A stretch of 64,000 bases of DNA from contig NZ_FZOJ01000009.1 in NCBI RefSeq assembly GCF_900188145.1, positions 97,961-161,960 on the forward strand, read 5' to 3'. Shown here in pieces: positions 33,782-42,496 of this stretch. Below the pieces are notes generated by a model, which worked only from the letters and a program-made list of their open reading frames with translations, did no database searches and was not told where the DNA came from. The DNA is from Anaerovirgula multivorans (GTDB taxonomy: Bacteria > Bacillota > Clostridia > Peptostreptococcales > Natronincolaceae). Within the stretch, counting starts at the first letter, position 1, and the number at the start of each line of letters is the position of its first letter. The translations under genes were made by a program, and so were the position numbers.

Positions 33782-34612
33782 TTATCTAACTAAATTTAAG
33801 ACAACAATAACACTACCTATCGTCCAAGTATAATAGGAAAAGTAGTAAAGCTTTTCTTTTTTGATAAAGTTGATCAAGGCTCTTATAGCAAGAACTCCTG
33901 CTATAAAGGAAGCCAGAATACCCGCAAAAAGAATGGAAAAGCTAATATCCCCTGCACCATGAGTGATCACATCTTTTGTTTCTAATAGCACAGCTCCTCC
34001 TATAGAGGGAATAGAAATTAAGAAGGAAAACTTGGTAGCCAACTCCTTATTAAAGCCTCGAAATAAAGATCCTACAATGGTAGAGCCTGAACGGGAGATT
34101 CCTGGAGTAATGGCAAATCCTTGAAAGATCCCTACAATAAGAGCATCTACCCAATTCATCTGTTTAATATTTCTTTTACCGCTGTGAATCCTCTCAGCCG
34201 TCCATAGAAGGGTACCTGTTATGATTAGGGAGATACCAATGATGAGCTGAGATCTATAAAAGCCTTCGAAGATATCCTTAAAAAAGATTCCCATCAACCC
34301 AGTAGGAATGGTGGCTACAATGATTAAAACCCCTAGCTTTCTATGATCATTATTTATTCTAAAGCCCTTACCTTTGAAAACATCAAAAATCATCAAGATA
34401 AATTCCTTGCAAATTAGAAAGATATCCGATGAATAGACGAAGAAGATAGAAATAAGGGTTCCAAGATGGAGCATTACTGTTAGAAACAGTATTTTATCCT
34501 CAGGAGTATTTAATAGGTGTTGGGCTACTGATAAATGGCCAGAGCTACTGACAGGTAAGAATTCTGTTAACCCCTGGACAATACCTAATATAATGGCTTT
34601 AACAATTGTCAA
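33782..34612 (-). CDS. uppP: Undecaprenyl-diphosphate phosphatase UppP (BacA)
   Basis: 276 residues from a TTG start with AGGAGG upstream. The catalytic motifs are QGLTEFLPVSSSGHL (Glu-rich loop) and AITPGISRSGSTIVG (Arg loop), with about eight membrane helices. It recycles the lipid carrier for cell-wall synthesis and gives bacitracin tolerance. Single gene, transcribed against its neighbours. Confidence 0.95.
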   Translation of the reverse strand: MTIVKAIILGIVQGLTEFLPVSSSGHLSVAQHLLNTPEDKILFLTVMLHLGTLISIFFVYSSDIFLICKEFILMIFDVFKGKGFRINNDHRKLGVLIIVATIPTGLMGIFFKDIFEGFYRSQLIIGISLIITGTLLWTAERIHSGKRNIKQMNWVDALIVGIFQGFAITPGISRSGSTIVGSLFRGFNKELATKFSFLISIPSIGGAVLLETKDVITHGAGDISFSILFAGILASFIAGVLAIRALINFIKKEKLYYFSYYTWTIGSVIVVLNLVR

Positions 34613-34831
34613 AAAAACACCTCCTCTAAAATGTATATAACCTAATCAATTATACCACAATTACAATAAATTATTATCCCAACAATAATAGTTTTTATTG
34701 TAAAAGATTAAAAAATAATAAATTTACATTGAAGTAGTTTATCATATTGTGTAGACTTAATTTAATAGGTAGCTCAAACAAGGACTTATGAGATATAAGT
34801 ATCTAATACCAATGCCAAAGGATGATTATAA

Positions 34832-36679
34832 ATGTTTAAAAACAACAGCTTTATAAAACGGTTTACCGACATGATGTCGGAGGGCTTTATTTTTATAGAT
34901 ACTACTGGAAAAATACAGATATATAACAATAAAGCAAAAGAAATCTTTGGAATAAATGATCATGAAGGCATAGATCATAGGACTGGAACGATTCAAAAGG
35001 GAGATATCGTTATTATAGGAGACAACTGCCTAGGCAAGGACGATGGCAACCTTACTCCCAAAGCCTTAAAACAGTTAGGCATTCATGATCATCACATTGA
35101 AATTGGAGATGCTATTGCAGCTGTTGGCGTTATAGATATTCCTGATGTAGAACCTATGTATAGATACAGTAAATCAGGTGCACTAGTGCTAGAAAAAAGA
35201 TTTCTTGAAAATGATATCAATGTAGTAATAGATACTATTAAGAAAACTATAAAAATAGAAGTAAATCATCAGGAATTTTTACTATCCTACAATAACGCTA
35301 TAGGTCATATGGTAGTGCTAGATGGGGAAACAAGAGAAGTGAAATTTTACCAAACAAAGGGATACACCGCTAGAGGAGAAGGTATACAGGATTTACTTTC
35401 CGGCAAACATTATCGAGCTAAAGGTAAATATGCTGATATCTTTGATGTTATTGGCAAAAACATTTTTGAAATCCATAGCCATAGCGCTACCATTGAAGAG
35501 TTTTATGAAGTAGCACAGGGGAAAGACCTCAGCTATAAGGAAAAGTTTACTGAAATCAATGGGCGTTCTACCATCTGCACACTAGAACCTATTAATCATA
35601 AGAGCAAAAGGGTAGGAGCAGTCCTAAAGGTAGAGGATATTTCAGAGATAAAGAAAGTAATCAGAGAAAGAGATGAAGCCCTTTTCCATCTGGAACGAAT
35701 AGAAGAAAGGCTGAAGGAAAGGGAAGATATTTCTATTCTTTTTCCTGAGGTTATAGGAGAGGGTGAAGAAATCAGTCATGTAAGACATCTGGCTTATAAG
35801 GCATCAAGGTCTAACTCCACTGTTTTAATTTTGGGAGAGAGCGGCACTGGGAAAAGTATGCTGGCTAAAGGGATTCATCATGCCAGTAAATATAGAGACA
35901 AGCCCTTCATTTATGTTAACAGTAGCAGTATACCAGAGAATCTTTTGGAAAGTGAATTGTTTGGTTATGAAGGGGGTGCCTTCACAGGAGCTAGAAGAGA
36001 AGGAAAAATCGGTATGTTTGAAATGGCAGATGGTGGCACCATATTTCTAGACGAAATTGGAGAGCTATCTATTTCTCTACAGGCAAAACTGCTACAGGTT
36101 TTACAAAGCAAAAGCTTCTATAGGGTAGGGGGTAACAAAAGAATATCAGTAGATGTAAGAATCATTGCTGCCACTAATAAAAATTTAGAAGAGGAAATGG
36201 TAAAGGGAAGCTTTAGGGAAGATTTATATTATAGAATCAATGTATTTCCTATTTGGATTCCACCTCTTAGGAATAGAAAGCAGGATATATATTCTTTGGT
36301 AGAGAATATACTCCCTAAAATTTGCTCTCGAATAGGATGTCATCAGAAACATATGTCAGGGGAATCTATTCAAAAGCTATTAGATTACTCTTGGCCTGGA
36401 AATATAAGAGAATTGGAAAATATTTTAGAGCGAGCGGTGAATTTAACGGAAACCAACACCATATTATCAAAACATCTAGTACTAGGCACTATAAAGCAAC
36501 ATCAAGTAGACAGAGATACAGATATAAAAAGTTTAAAGGAAATTATATGGGAAGCAGAAAAGAAGGGAATTGAGGAGGCATTAAAGCTTTCAAACGGAAA
36601 CAAAAACACAGCAATGGAAGCTTTAGGCATTGGCAAAACTAGTTTTTATGAAAAATTGAAAAAATACAGCATAAACTAG
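34832..36679 (+). CDS. Sigma-54-dependent transcriptional regulator (PAS-AAA-Fis)
   Basis: 615 residues. Two PAS-like sensor modules (about 8-110 and 125-290) are joined by a coiled linker to a sigma-54 activation domain: Walker A GESGTGKSML, the sigma-54 contact loop GAFTGA, Walker B GGTIFLDEIGEL, and SWPGNIRELENILERA. The Fis-type HTH (NKNTAMEALGIGKTSFYEKL) ends the protein. The intact GAFTGA shows it should activate sigma-54 promoters; one lies 180 bp downstream before the decarboxylase gene. The ligand is probably an amino acid or peptide, but unknown. Confidence 0.93.
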   Translation: MFKNNSFIKRFTDMMSEGFIFIDTTGKIQIYNNKAKEIFGINDHEGIDHRTGTIQKGDIVIIGDNCLGKDDGNLTPKALKQLGIHDHHIEIGDAIAAVGVIDIPDVEPMYRYSKSGALVLEKRFLENDINVVIDTIKKTIKIEVNHQEFLLSYNNAIGHMVVLDGETREVKFYQTKGYTARGEGIQDLLSGKHYRAKGKYADIFDVIGKNIFEIHSHSATIEEFYEVAQGKDLSYKEKFTEINGRSTICTLEPINHKSKRVGAVLKVEDISEIKKVIRERDEALFHLERIEERLKEREDISILFPEVIGEGEEISHVRHLAYKASRSNSTVLILGESGTGKSMLAKGIHHASKYRDKPFIYVNSSSIPENLLESELFGYEGGAFTGARREGKIGMFEMADGGTIFLDEIGELSISLQAKLLQVLQSKSFYRVGGNKRISVDVRIIAATNKNLEEEMVKGSFREDLYYRINVFPIWIPPLRNRKQDIYSLVENILPKICSRIGCHQKHMSGESIQKLLDYSWPGNIRELENILERAVNLTETNTILSKHLVLGTIKQHQVDRDTDIKSLKEIIWEAEKKGIEEALKLSNGNKNTAMEALGIGKTSFYEKLKKYSIN

Positions 36680-36690
36680 TCCTTAAATTC

Positions 36691-36723
36691 GGAATAGAGT
36701 TCGTAAAAATGAACTCTATTTTT
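36691..36723 (+). terminator. Terminator after the sigma-54 regulator gene
   Basis: AATAGAGTTC and GAACTCTATT pair, followed by TTT. It insulates the regulator from the sigma-54-controlled operon. Confidence 0.75.
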
Positions 36724-36724
36724 A

Positions 36725-36740
36725 ATGTTGATATTAACAT
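36725..36740. promoter_or_regulatory. Candidate enhancer (UAS) for the sigma-54 activator
   Basis: ATGTTGATATTAACAT is an imperfect 16-bp palindrome (7 of 8 pairs), about 118 bp upstream of the -24 element, a normal distance for an enhancer-binding protein site. Confidence 0.4.
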
Positions 36741-36857
36741 ATTTATTGTCCACATTTATTAGTATAAGGAAGATACGGTTCATAAAAACGGAAAGAAAGT
36801 GTTTGTTTTCTAATTAGTGGTTCTGTAGATTTTAAAAGAATCAGCAATTGTATTGGT

Positions 36858-36873
36858 TGGTATAATTATTGCA
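36858..36873 (+). promoter_or_regulatory. Sigma-54 (-24/-12) promoter
   Basis: TGGTATAATTATTGCA fits the consensus TGGYAYR-N4-TTGCW at every position, with GG and GC separated by the required 10 bases. It lies 41 bp before the decarboxylase start and behind the gene for a GAFTGA-type activator. Confidence 0.85.
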
Positions 36874-36914
36874 TATAATTAGCATCATAGAATAATAAAC
36901 AAAAGGAGATGCAG

Positions 36915-38222
36915 ATGGTGATGGAGTTGAAGGAGAGAAACAATCATTTTATTTTTTCGGGATGTGATACAGTTAAGTTAGCGCAAGAATATGGCACCCC
37001 TCTATATGTGATTTCAGAGGATATCATTCAGGAAAGATGTAAAGAAATAAGAGAAGCTTTTTTAGATAAATATTCAAATACTAAGGCTGCTTATGCTAGC
37101 AAAGCCTTTTTAACGTTGGCAATGTGTAAGATTATTGATAGAGAAGGTCTAGGACTTGATGTCGTATCAGGTGGAGAGCTATATACAGCTATAAAGGCAG
37201 GCTTTCCTACAGAAAAGATTATGTTTCACGGGAACAACAAATCATGGGAAGAGCTAGAGATGGCAGTAAAAAACGATGTTGGAAGGATCATTGTCGATAA
37301 CCTCTATGAGTTAGAAATACTAGGGGAGATTGCAAAGCAACATCAAAAGAAAGTTAAAGTTCTTTTCCGTGTTACACCAGGAATACAGGGACAAACCCAT
37401 GAATACATTATTACAGGACAGAAGGATTCAAAGTTTGGTATGCCTCTTGAGACACAAAAGATTTATGAAGTAGTAGAGGAAGTTATGGCATCAGAATATA
37501 TAGAGTTGACTGGATTTCACTTCCATTTAGGTTCTCAATTGTTTGAAAATGATATCTATATCGGTGCGATTCATGTGATGATTCAGTTAGCACAGGAATT
37601 AAAGGAGAAGCTAGGATTTATTCTTACTGAATTAAATACAGGAGGAGGATTTGGAATTCGTTATACAGATCATGATAAACCAAAACCTCTACATTTCTTT
37701 ACCGGCGCTATTATGGAGACTGTAAAGGAACAATGTGATAAGTATCATTTAGATATGCCGACAGTGATTATAGAGCCTGGCAGATGGATTGTGGGGGAAG
37801 CGGGAATTACCCTTTATACAATGGGAGCCATTAAAGAAATACCAAATATTCGAATCTATGCCAGCATAGATGGAGGATTGCCAGATAACCCAAGGCCCGC
37901 ACTATATAGAGCTAAATATGATGCAATTGTAGCTAATAAGACTAATGAAGCCCCCAGTATGACGGCAACGATCGCTGGGAAATGCTGTGAATCAGGGGAT
38001 ATTCTAATATGGGATTTAAAAATCCCTAAAATAGAAGCAGGAGACACTTTAGCAGTATTAAGTACTGGCGCCTACAACTTTTCTATGGCAAGCAACTATA
38101 ATAAATTACCTAAACCGGCAGTAGTCTTAGTGAAGGAAGGAAAAGCAGAAGTTATAGTGGAAAGAGAGAGCTATGAAAATCTGCTGGATAGAGAAATTGT
38201 TCCTGAATATCTAAAAAAATAA
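36915..38222 (+). CDS. Fold-type III PLP decarboxylase (diaminopimelate decarboxylase family)
   Basis: About 435 residues from ATG 36915, six bases after AAAAGGAG. YASKAFLT has the PLP Lys, and GFHFHLGSQ, NTGGGFGIRY and IIEPGRWIVGEAG are barrel motifs. CCESGDIL and GAYNFSMASNYN complete the active site. Family members decarboxylate meso-DAP at its D-centre, or D-Lys/D-Orn and related. LysA is normally in a lysine operon; here it sits behind a sigma-54 promoter beside a D-Cys desulfhydrase-like enzyme and a transporter, which points to catabolism rather than lysine synthesis. Confidence 0.85.
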   Translation: MVMELKERNNHFIFSGCDTVKLAQEYGTPLYVISEDIIQERCKEIREAFLDKYSNTKAAYASKAFLTLAMCKIIDREGLGLDVVSGGELYTAIKAGFPTEKIMFHGNNKSWEELEMAVKNDVGRIIVDNLYELEILGEIAKQHQKKVKVLFRVTPGIQGQTHEYIITGQKDSKFGMPLETQKIYEVVEEVMASEYIELTGFHFHLGSQLFENDIYIGAIHVMIQLAQELKEKLGFILTELNTGGGFGIRYTDHDKPKPLHFFTGAIMETVKEQCDKYHLDMPTVIIEPGRWIVGEAGITLYTMGAIKEIPNIRIYASIDGGLPDNPRPALYRAKYDAIVANKTNEAPSMTATIAGKCCESGDILIWDLKIPKIEAGDTLAVLSTGAYNFSMASNYNKLPKPAVVLVKEGKAEVIVERESYENLLDREIVPEYLKK

Positions 38223-38493
38223 CATAAATTAAATAGATAAAATTTTATAATGGCCCTAAGATATTAAAATAGTTATTGTACGGAATTCCTAATATTTTTC
38301 AATCAATAGAAAAAAGAAAGAATATTATTGCAATTAAATTCTTAGGGGCATATAATTATTCTATAAAAATAGAAATATATGGTAAAAATGAGAGCTGCTT
38401 TAGACTGGTATAGAGGATGTCTATAACCAGTCAAGGAGAGCTTAGCAGGATAGAATAGATGGAAATTTAAAAGTAATGGGGGGGAGAATTATT
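38223..38493. other. Gap with a long imperfect hairpin
   Basis: CTGCT...GACTGGTATAG (38395-38413) pairs with CTATAACCAGTC...AGCAG (38421-38448) in a stem with internal loops and no T-run. It may be a processing or regulatory hairpin between the decarboxylase and desulfhydrase genes. Confidence 0.35.
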
Positions 38494-39480
38494 ATGAGAT
38501 TACCAGTATGTATTTCTTTGGCGAATCTACCTACAAAGATCGAAAGGCTAGAAAGAATATCAAAGGAGCTAGGAGGCATTAATCTTTACATAAAAAGAGA
38601 TGATCAAACCGGTTCTGAAATTGCTGGGAATAAAGTAAGAAAGCTGGAATTTACAGTCAAGGAAGCTTTAGATAAAGGCTGCGATACCTTGATTACCTGT
38701 GGAGGGATTCAATCTAATCATGCTAGAGCCACTGCTGCGGTTGCAGCAAGGTTGGGGTTGAAATCTTTTTTGGTTTTGAGAAGTGATGAGACACCTGTTT
38801 TAGAAGGAAATTACTTTTTAGATAAGCTTTTAGGGGCCGAAGTCAAGCTGATTACGTCAAAGGACTATGCCACAGCAAGAAATCAAATCATGAAGGATCT
38901 AAAAGAATCGTTGGAGAAAGCAGGACATAGCCCTTATATCATACCTGAAGGAGCTTCTAACGGTATTGGTAACTTTGGATATTTCAAAGCTATGGAGGAA
39001 ATTAAGAGACAGGAAGAAGAAATGGGTATCAGCTTCGATGGAATAGTTGTTTCGGTCGGCTCTGGAGGAACCTATGGCGGTTTATTTCTGGCCAATAAGC
39101 TTTATGGCTATGGTAAGAGGATTATTGGTGTCAATATATGTGATGACGCAGATTACTTTAAAGATAAAATAAGCAGTATTTTAGAAGAAAGCTTTCAGTA
39201 CATAGAAGAAACAATTGATTACCGTAGAGATGAAATAGAAATTATAGAGGGATATGTAGGAAGAGGCTATGCCTTAAATAATAAGAAAGAACTAGATTTC
39301 ATTTATAAATTTTCGGCTATGGAAGGGGTGATTTTAGATCCGGTTTATACTGGGAAGGCTATGTATGGACTAACAGAAGAAATCAAAAAGGGGAATATAA
39401 AGGGAATAAAAAACCTTTTATTCATCCATACCGGTGGAGTTTTTGGCCTATTTCCTAAAAAAGATTTGTTTGGGTTATAA
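38494..39480 (+). CDS. D-cysteine desulfhydrase / ACC deaminase-family PLP enzyme
   Basis: About 328 residues; the start is ATG 38494, because the ATG at 38476 overlaps the GGGGGGGAG ribosome binding site. YIKRDDQTGSEIAGNKVRKLEF holds the PLP Lys, and GGIQSNHARATAAVAARL the substrate loop. SVGSGGTYGGL binds the phosphate. The fold-type II family includes D-cysteine desulfhydrase, ACC deaminase and L-cysteate sulfo-lyase (CuyA). It releases ammonia and a keto acid. In this operon a D-amino acid substrate is likely. Confidence 0.85.
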   Translation: MRLPVCISLANLPTKIERLERISKELGGINLYIKRDDQTGSEIAGNKVRKLEFTVKEALDKGCDTLITCGGIQSNHARATAAVAARLGLKSFLVLRSDETPVLEGNYFLDKLLGAEVKLITSKDYATARNQIMKDLKESLEKAGHSPYIIPEGASNGIGNFGYFKAMEEIKRQEEEMGISFDGIVVSVGSGGTYGGLFLANKLYGYGKRIIGVNICDDADYFKDKISSILEESFQYIEETIDYRRDEIEIIEGYVGRGYALNNKKELDFIYKFSAMEGVILDPVYTGKAMYGLTEEIKKGNIKGIKNLLFIHTGGVFGLFPKKDLFGL

Positions 39481-39561
39481 CAATAAGATGAGAAGTAGCC
39501 TATTTTAAACAGTGACAGCAAGGAACAGAAGAAAAAATTGATAAGCTAAGGGGGAAGAATT

Positions 39562-40812
39562 ATGAGCGAAACAAACAAAAAAAGCGTATGGCAAGCCTAT
39601 AAGTTCCCAATTGTTTTACTTTGTTCCATTTTTTTAGGTAGCATGATTGGTCTTGTGATGGGGGAAAAAGCTGTAATATTTCAACCATTGGGAGATATAT
39701 TCTTAAGAATGATGTTTACCATCGTTGTGCCTTTAGTCTTTGTAACAATTAGCAGTGCCGTATCAAGTATGGGAAATATGAAAAGACTAGGTAAAATCTT
39801 AGCCAATCTTTTATTAGTCTTTGCCATTACAGGAATAATTGCTTCTATTATTATGATTGTTACAGTGAATATATTTCCACCAGCTAAGGGTGTTATCCTT
39901 GAGATGCCACAGGCTGAGATGTTAGAGCCTTTTAAAACTACTGATCAAGTAGTGAAGGCCTTCACAGTAGGAGATTTTCCTGAGCTAATATCTAGAAGGA
40001 ATATGCTTCCACTTATTGTTTTTTCCATTTTCTTTGGATTGTGCGTTAGCTTAGTAGGAGAAAAGGGGAAAGTAATCGCTAACGGATTAAATGCTTTGTC
40101 AGATATTTTCTTAAAGATGGTGTCATTGATTATGTACTATGCTCCTATCGGGTTAGGCGCGTATTTTGCTTCTCTTATCGGAACCTTTGGACCAGAACTA
40201 TTGGGATCCTATGCTAGAGCGATGGCGGTCTATTATCCAGTTTGTGTTATTTACTTCTTTGTGGCCTTTACAGGTTATTCATATTTTGCAGGGGGTAAGG
40301 AAGGGGTTGTTACTTACTTCAAGAATATTATTAATCCAGCTATTACTTCTTTAGCTACACAAAGTAGTATTGCGACTTTACCTGTCAATTTAGAGGCCAC
40401 AAGAAGATTAGGGGTACCTAAAGATATTCGAGATATTGTTTTACCAATAGGAGCCACCGCCCATATGGATGGATCCTGCTTAAGTGCCATACTAAAAATC
40501 TCTTTTATGTTTGGTATTTTTAATATGCCATTTCAAGGAATCGGAACCTATGTGAGTGCGATTGTATTAGCCGTACTAAGCGGAGTCGTTATGTCAGGGG
40601 TTCCGGGAGGAGGGCTTATTGGTGAGATGCTTATCGTGACTATGTACGGATTTCCTCCAGAGGCTTTCCCTATCATCGCTACCATAGGTTACTTAGTAGA
40701 TCCACCGGCAACTATGATTAATGTTACTGGAGATACTGTAGTGGCCATGATGATTACTAGAATCATCGAAGGTAAGGATTGGATGAAGAAAAAGCTAGAA
40801 ATACCAGCTTAA
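39562..40812 (+). CDS. Dicarboxylate/amino acid:cation symporter (DAACS, GltP/SstT type)
   Basis: 416 residues, about eight helices plus two re-entrant loops. TQSSIATLPVNLEATRRLGV is the Ser-rich first hairpin. AHMDGSCLSAILKISFMFG replaces the usual NTDG region (MDGS). VMSGVPGGGLIGEMLI is the second loop, and DPPATMINVTGDTV the substrate site. It imports glutamate, aspartate, Ser/Thr or related using Na+ or H+. It would import the substrate of the neighbouring PLP enzymes. GGGGGAAG precedes the ATG. Confidence 0.9.
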   Translation: MSETNKKSVWQAYKFPIVLLCSIFLGSMIGLVMGEKAVIFQPLGDIFLRMMFTIVVPLVFVTISSAVSSMGNMKRLGKILANLLLVFAITGIIASIIMIVTVNIFPPAKGVILEMPQAEMLEPFKTTDQVVKAFTVGDFPELISRRNMLPLIVFSIFFGLCVSLVGEKGKVIANGLNALSDIFLKMVSLIMYYAPIGLGAYFASLIGTFGPELLGSYARAMAVYYPVCVIYFFVAFTGYSYFAGGKEGVVTYFKNIINPAITSLATQSSIATLPVNLEATRRLGVPKDIRDIVLPIGATAHMDGSCLSAILKISFMFGIFNMPFQGIGTYVSAIVLAVLSGVVMSGVPGGGLIGEMLIVTMYGFPPEAFPIIATIGYLVDPPATMINVTGDTVVAMMITRIIEGKDWMKKKLEIPA

Positions 40813-40839
40813 AGAATAGATAATAGGAATTGTCAAGGA

Positions 40840-40878
40840 AACATCTACTGTAGATTATAATACGGTAGGTGTTTTTTT
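40840..40878 (+). terminator. Terminator after the symporter
   Basis: AACATCTACTGTA and TACGGTAGGTGTT pair with G-U wobbles, followed by seven T. Confidence 0.65.
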
Positions 40879-40912
40879 ATATACTAGGAAAGTTCTACTT
40901 TCCTAGTATATA
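40878..40912. repeat. 15-bp perfect inverted repeat
   Basis: TATATACTAGGAAAG and CTTTCCTAGTATATA around TTCTA. It directly precedes, and by six bases overlaps, the third five-hairpin element. Confidence 0.8.
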
Positions 40913-41033
40913 AAAAATAGGGGTTGTAGGGGATGAAATCCCCTGCCCGCCTTCAGGAAGGTGCTCAGACAGCTTTGCTGTCGTCGAAGGAAACCTAGGG
41001 TTTCCTAGCGAAAGCATCGAAGATGCTTTTTTT
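40907..41033 (+). repeat. Dispersed five-hairpin element, copy 3
   Basis: Same order of mini-hairpins as copies 1 and 2, about 25 kb away, with only a few substitutions. Two of them improve pairing: GGAAACC-tag-GGTTTCC (40989-41005) and GCATC-gaa-GATGC (41014-41026), followed by seven T. It follows the symporter gene in the same orientation. Confidence 0.85.
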
Positions 41034-41195
41034 ATCTATTATGTAAAGCATTTATGGAGCAGATGATGCATAAGATTATATAAAGAAGGGTCAAGCTTAT
41101 CTGAGGAGGTGAAGTACCAGAAGGAATTGTGGTTAGAAGAGTAATTAAATTGTATTTTCAACATTTTTTTACAAAGAGAAGGAGGAAAGATTTAT
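41034..41195. other. Leader region before the spmA-like gene
   Basis: Contains a weak -24/-12-like TGGAGCAG-N4-ATGCA (about 41054-41069) that deviates from the sigma-54 consensus in several places, and the AGAAGGAGGA ribosome binding site of the next gene. Confidence 0.25.
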
Positions 41196-41813
41196 ATGAT
41201 TAATGTCGTCTGGTTTTTATTTATTGCAATAGGCGTTTTTGTAGGAGTCTTCACTGGAAACATCGAAGCAGTTACAGAGGCAGCGATTAACAGTGCTAAA
41301 ACTGCTGTTGATATATCATTAGGGCTCATTGGGGTTATGGCCTTATGGCTTGGAATTATGAAAATTGCAGAAGTATCTGGACTTATTAAAACAATTGCCA
41401 GAGCCTTAAGGTTTATCATGGTGCCATTATTCCCAGATGTACCAGAAGACCATCCAGCGATGGGAGCAATGATTATGAATATGGCAGCAAATGTTTTAGG
41501 ATTGGGAAATGCTGCTACGCCATTGGGGTTAAAAGCAATGCAAGGATTACAAGAATTAAATCCCCATAGAGATACTGCAAGTAATGCAATGTGTACTTTT
41601 TTGGCAATTAATACTTCTTCTGTAACCTTAATCCCTGCAACTGTTATTGCCATTCGTGCCGCTGCTGATTCAGCAAATGCAACGGATATTATCGGACCAA
41701 CGATTATAGCAACGATAGCTTCTACAGCAGCGGCGATTATAGCAGTTAAATTATTACAGAAATTGCCAATGTTTCAAATTAAGCCAGAAAACTTAAAGAG
41801 GGCAAGCAACTAA
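41196..41813 (+). CDS. SpmA-like nucleoside-recognition (Gate) domain membrane protein
   Basis: 205 residues, five or six hydrophobic segments. GAMIMNMAANVLGLGNAATPLGLKAM is the Gate-domain signature, and DVSLGLIGVMALWLGIMKIAE (here DIS) the start. It is paired with an SpmB-like protein 12 bases downstream, as in the spmAB operon for spore-core dehydration. Lying among amino-acid and peptide genes, this pair could instead be a transporter component; a second true spmAB may exist elsewhere. Confidence 0.85.
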   Translation: MINVVWFLFIAIGVFVGVFTGNIEAVTEAAINSAKTAVDISLGLIGVMALWLGIMKIAEVSGLIKTIARALRFIMVPLFPDVPEDHPAMGAMIMNMAANVLGLGNAATPLGLKAMQGLQELNPHRDTASNAMCTFLAINTSSVTLIPATVIAIRAAADSANATDIIGPTIIATIASTAAAIIAVKLLQKLPMFQIKPENLKRASN

Positions 41814-41825
41814 TGGGGGGAATGA

Positions 41826-42368
41826 ATGATGTTTATTACTATTGTTGATGGTATATCTAAATATGCAATACCATTTATTATTTTAATAATACCTGCTTTT
41901 GGTTTTTTTAAGAAAGTAAAAGTATATGAGGCTTTTACTGATGGAGCAAAAGAAGGCTTTTACACAGCAGTTAGAATTATTCCTTATTTAGTAGCGATGT
42001 TAGTTTCAATTGGGATCTTTAGAGCTTCTGGAGCAATGGATCTATTAGTGAATCTTGTAAGCCCCATAACTAATTTAATAGGTATGCCTGGAGATGTGCT
42101 GCCCATGGCTATCATGAGACCACTATCTGGTGGTGGAGCACAGGGGATTATGAGTGAATTAATCACTACCCACGGACCAGACTCTTTAATCGGTAGAATG
42201 GCTTCTGTTATGAATGGCTCAACAGAAACAACCTTCTATGTTTTAGCAGTATACTTTGGTTCAGTAGCTATTAAGAAGACAAGGCATGCGTTGCCTGCAG
42301 GATTAATCGCGGATGCTGTAGGTTTAGTTACAGCAGTTGTTGTAGTAAGGCTAATGTTTGGTGCATAA
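41826..42368 (+). CDS. SpmB-like nucleoside-recognition (Gate) domain membrane protein
   Basis: 180 residues behind GGGGGGAATG. MPGDVLPMAIMRPLSGGGAQGIMSE and MNGSTETTFYVLAVYFGS are SpmB landmarks, with about five membrane helices. Partner of the preceding SpmA-like protein. Its transport function is inferred from the Gate family only. Confidence 0.85.
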   Translation: MMFITIVDGISKYAIPFIILIIPAFGFFKKVKVYEAFTDGAKEGFYTAVRIIPYLVAMLVSIGIFRASGAMDLLVNLVSPITNLIGMPGDVLPMAIMRPLSGGGAQGIMSELITTHGPDSLIGRMASVMNGSTETTFYVLAVYFGSVAIKKTRHALPAGLIADAVGLVTAVVVVRLMFGA

Positions 42369-42390
42369 AATCGCATAATATAATAGCATA

Positions 42391-42424
42391 TAATAAGGGC
42401 TTCCTATAGCCCTTATTATATTGA
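42391..42424 (+). terminator. Terminator after the spmAB-like pair
   Basis: ATAATAAGGGCT and AGCCCTTATTAT pair around TCCTAT. The T-run is weak. Confidence 0.6.
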
Positions 42425-42496
42425 TGCTTTTTCATAAAAAAAATAATATACTAATATATATAAACTAAGTTTTTGAATGAAAGGCGGCGATCCATC

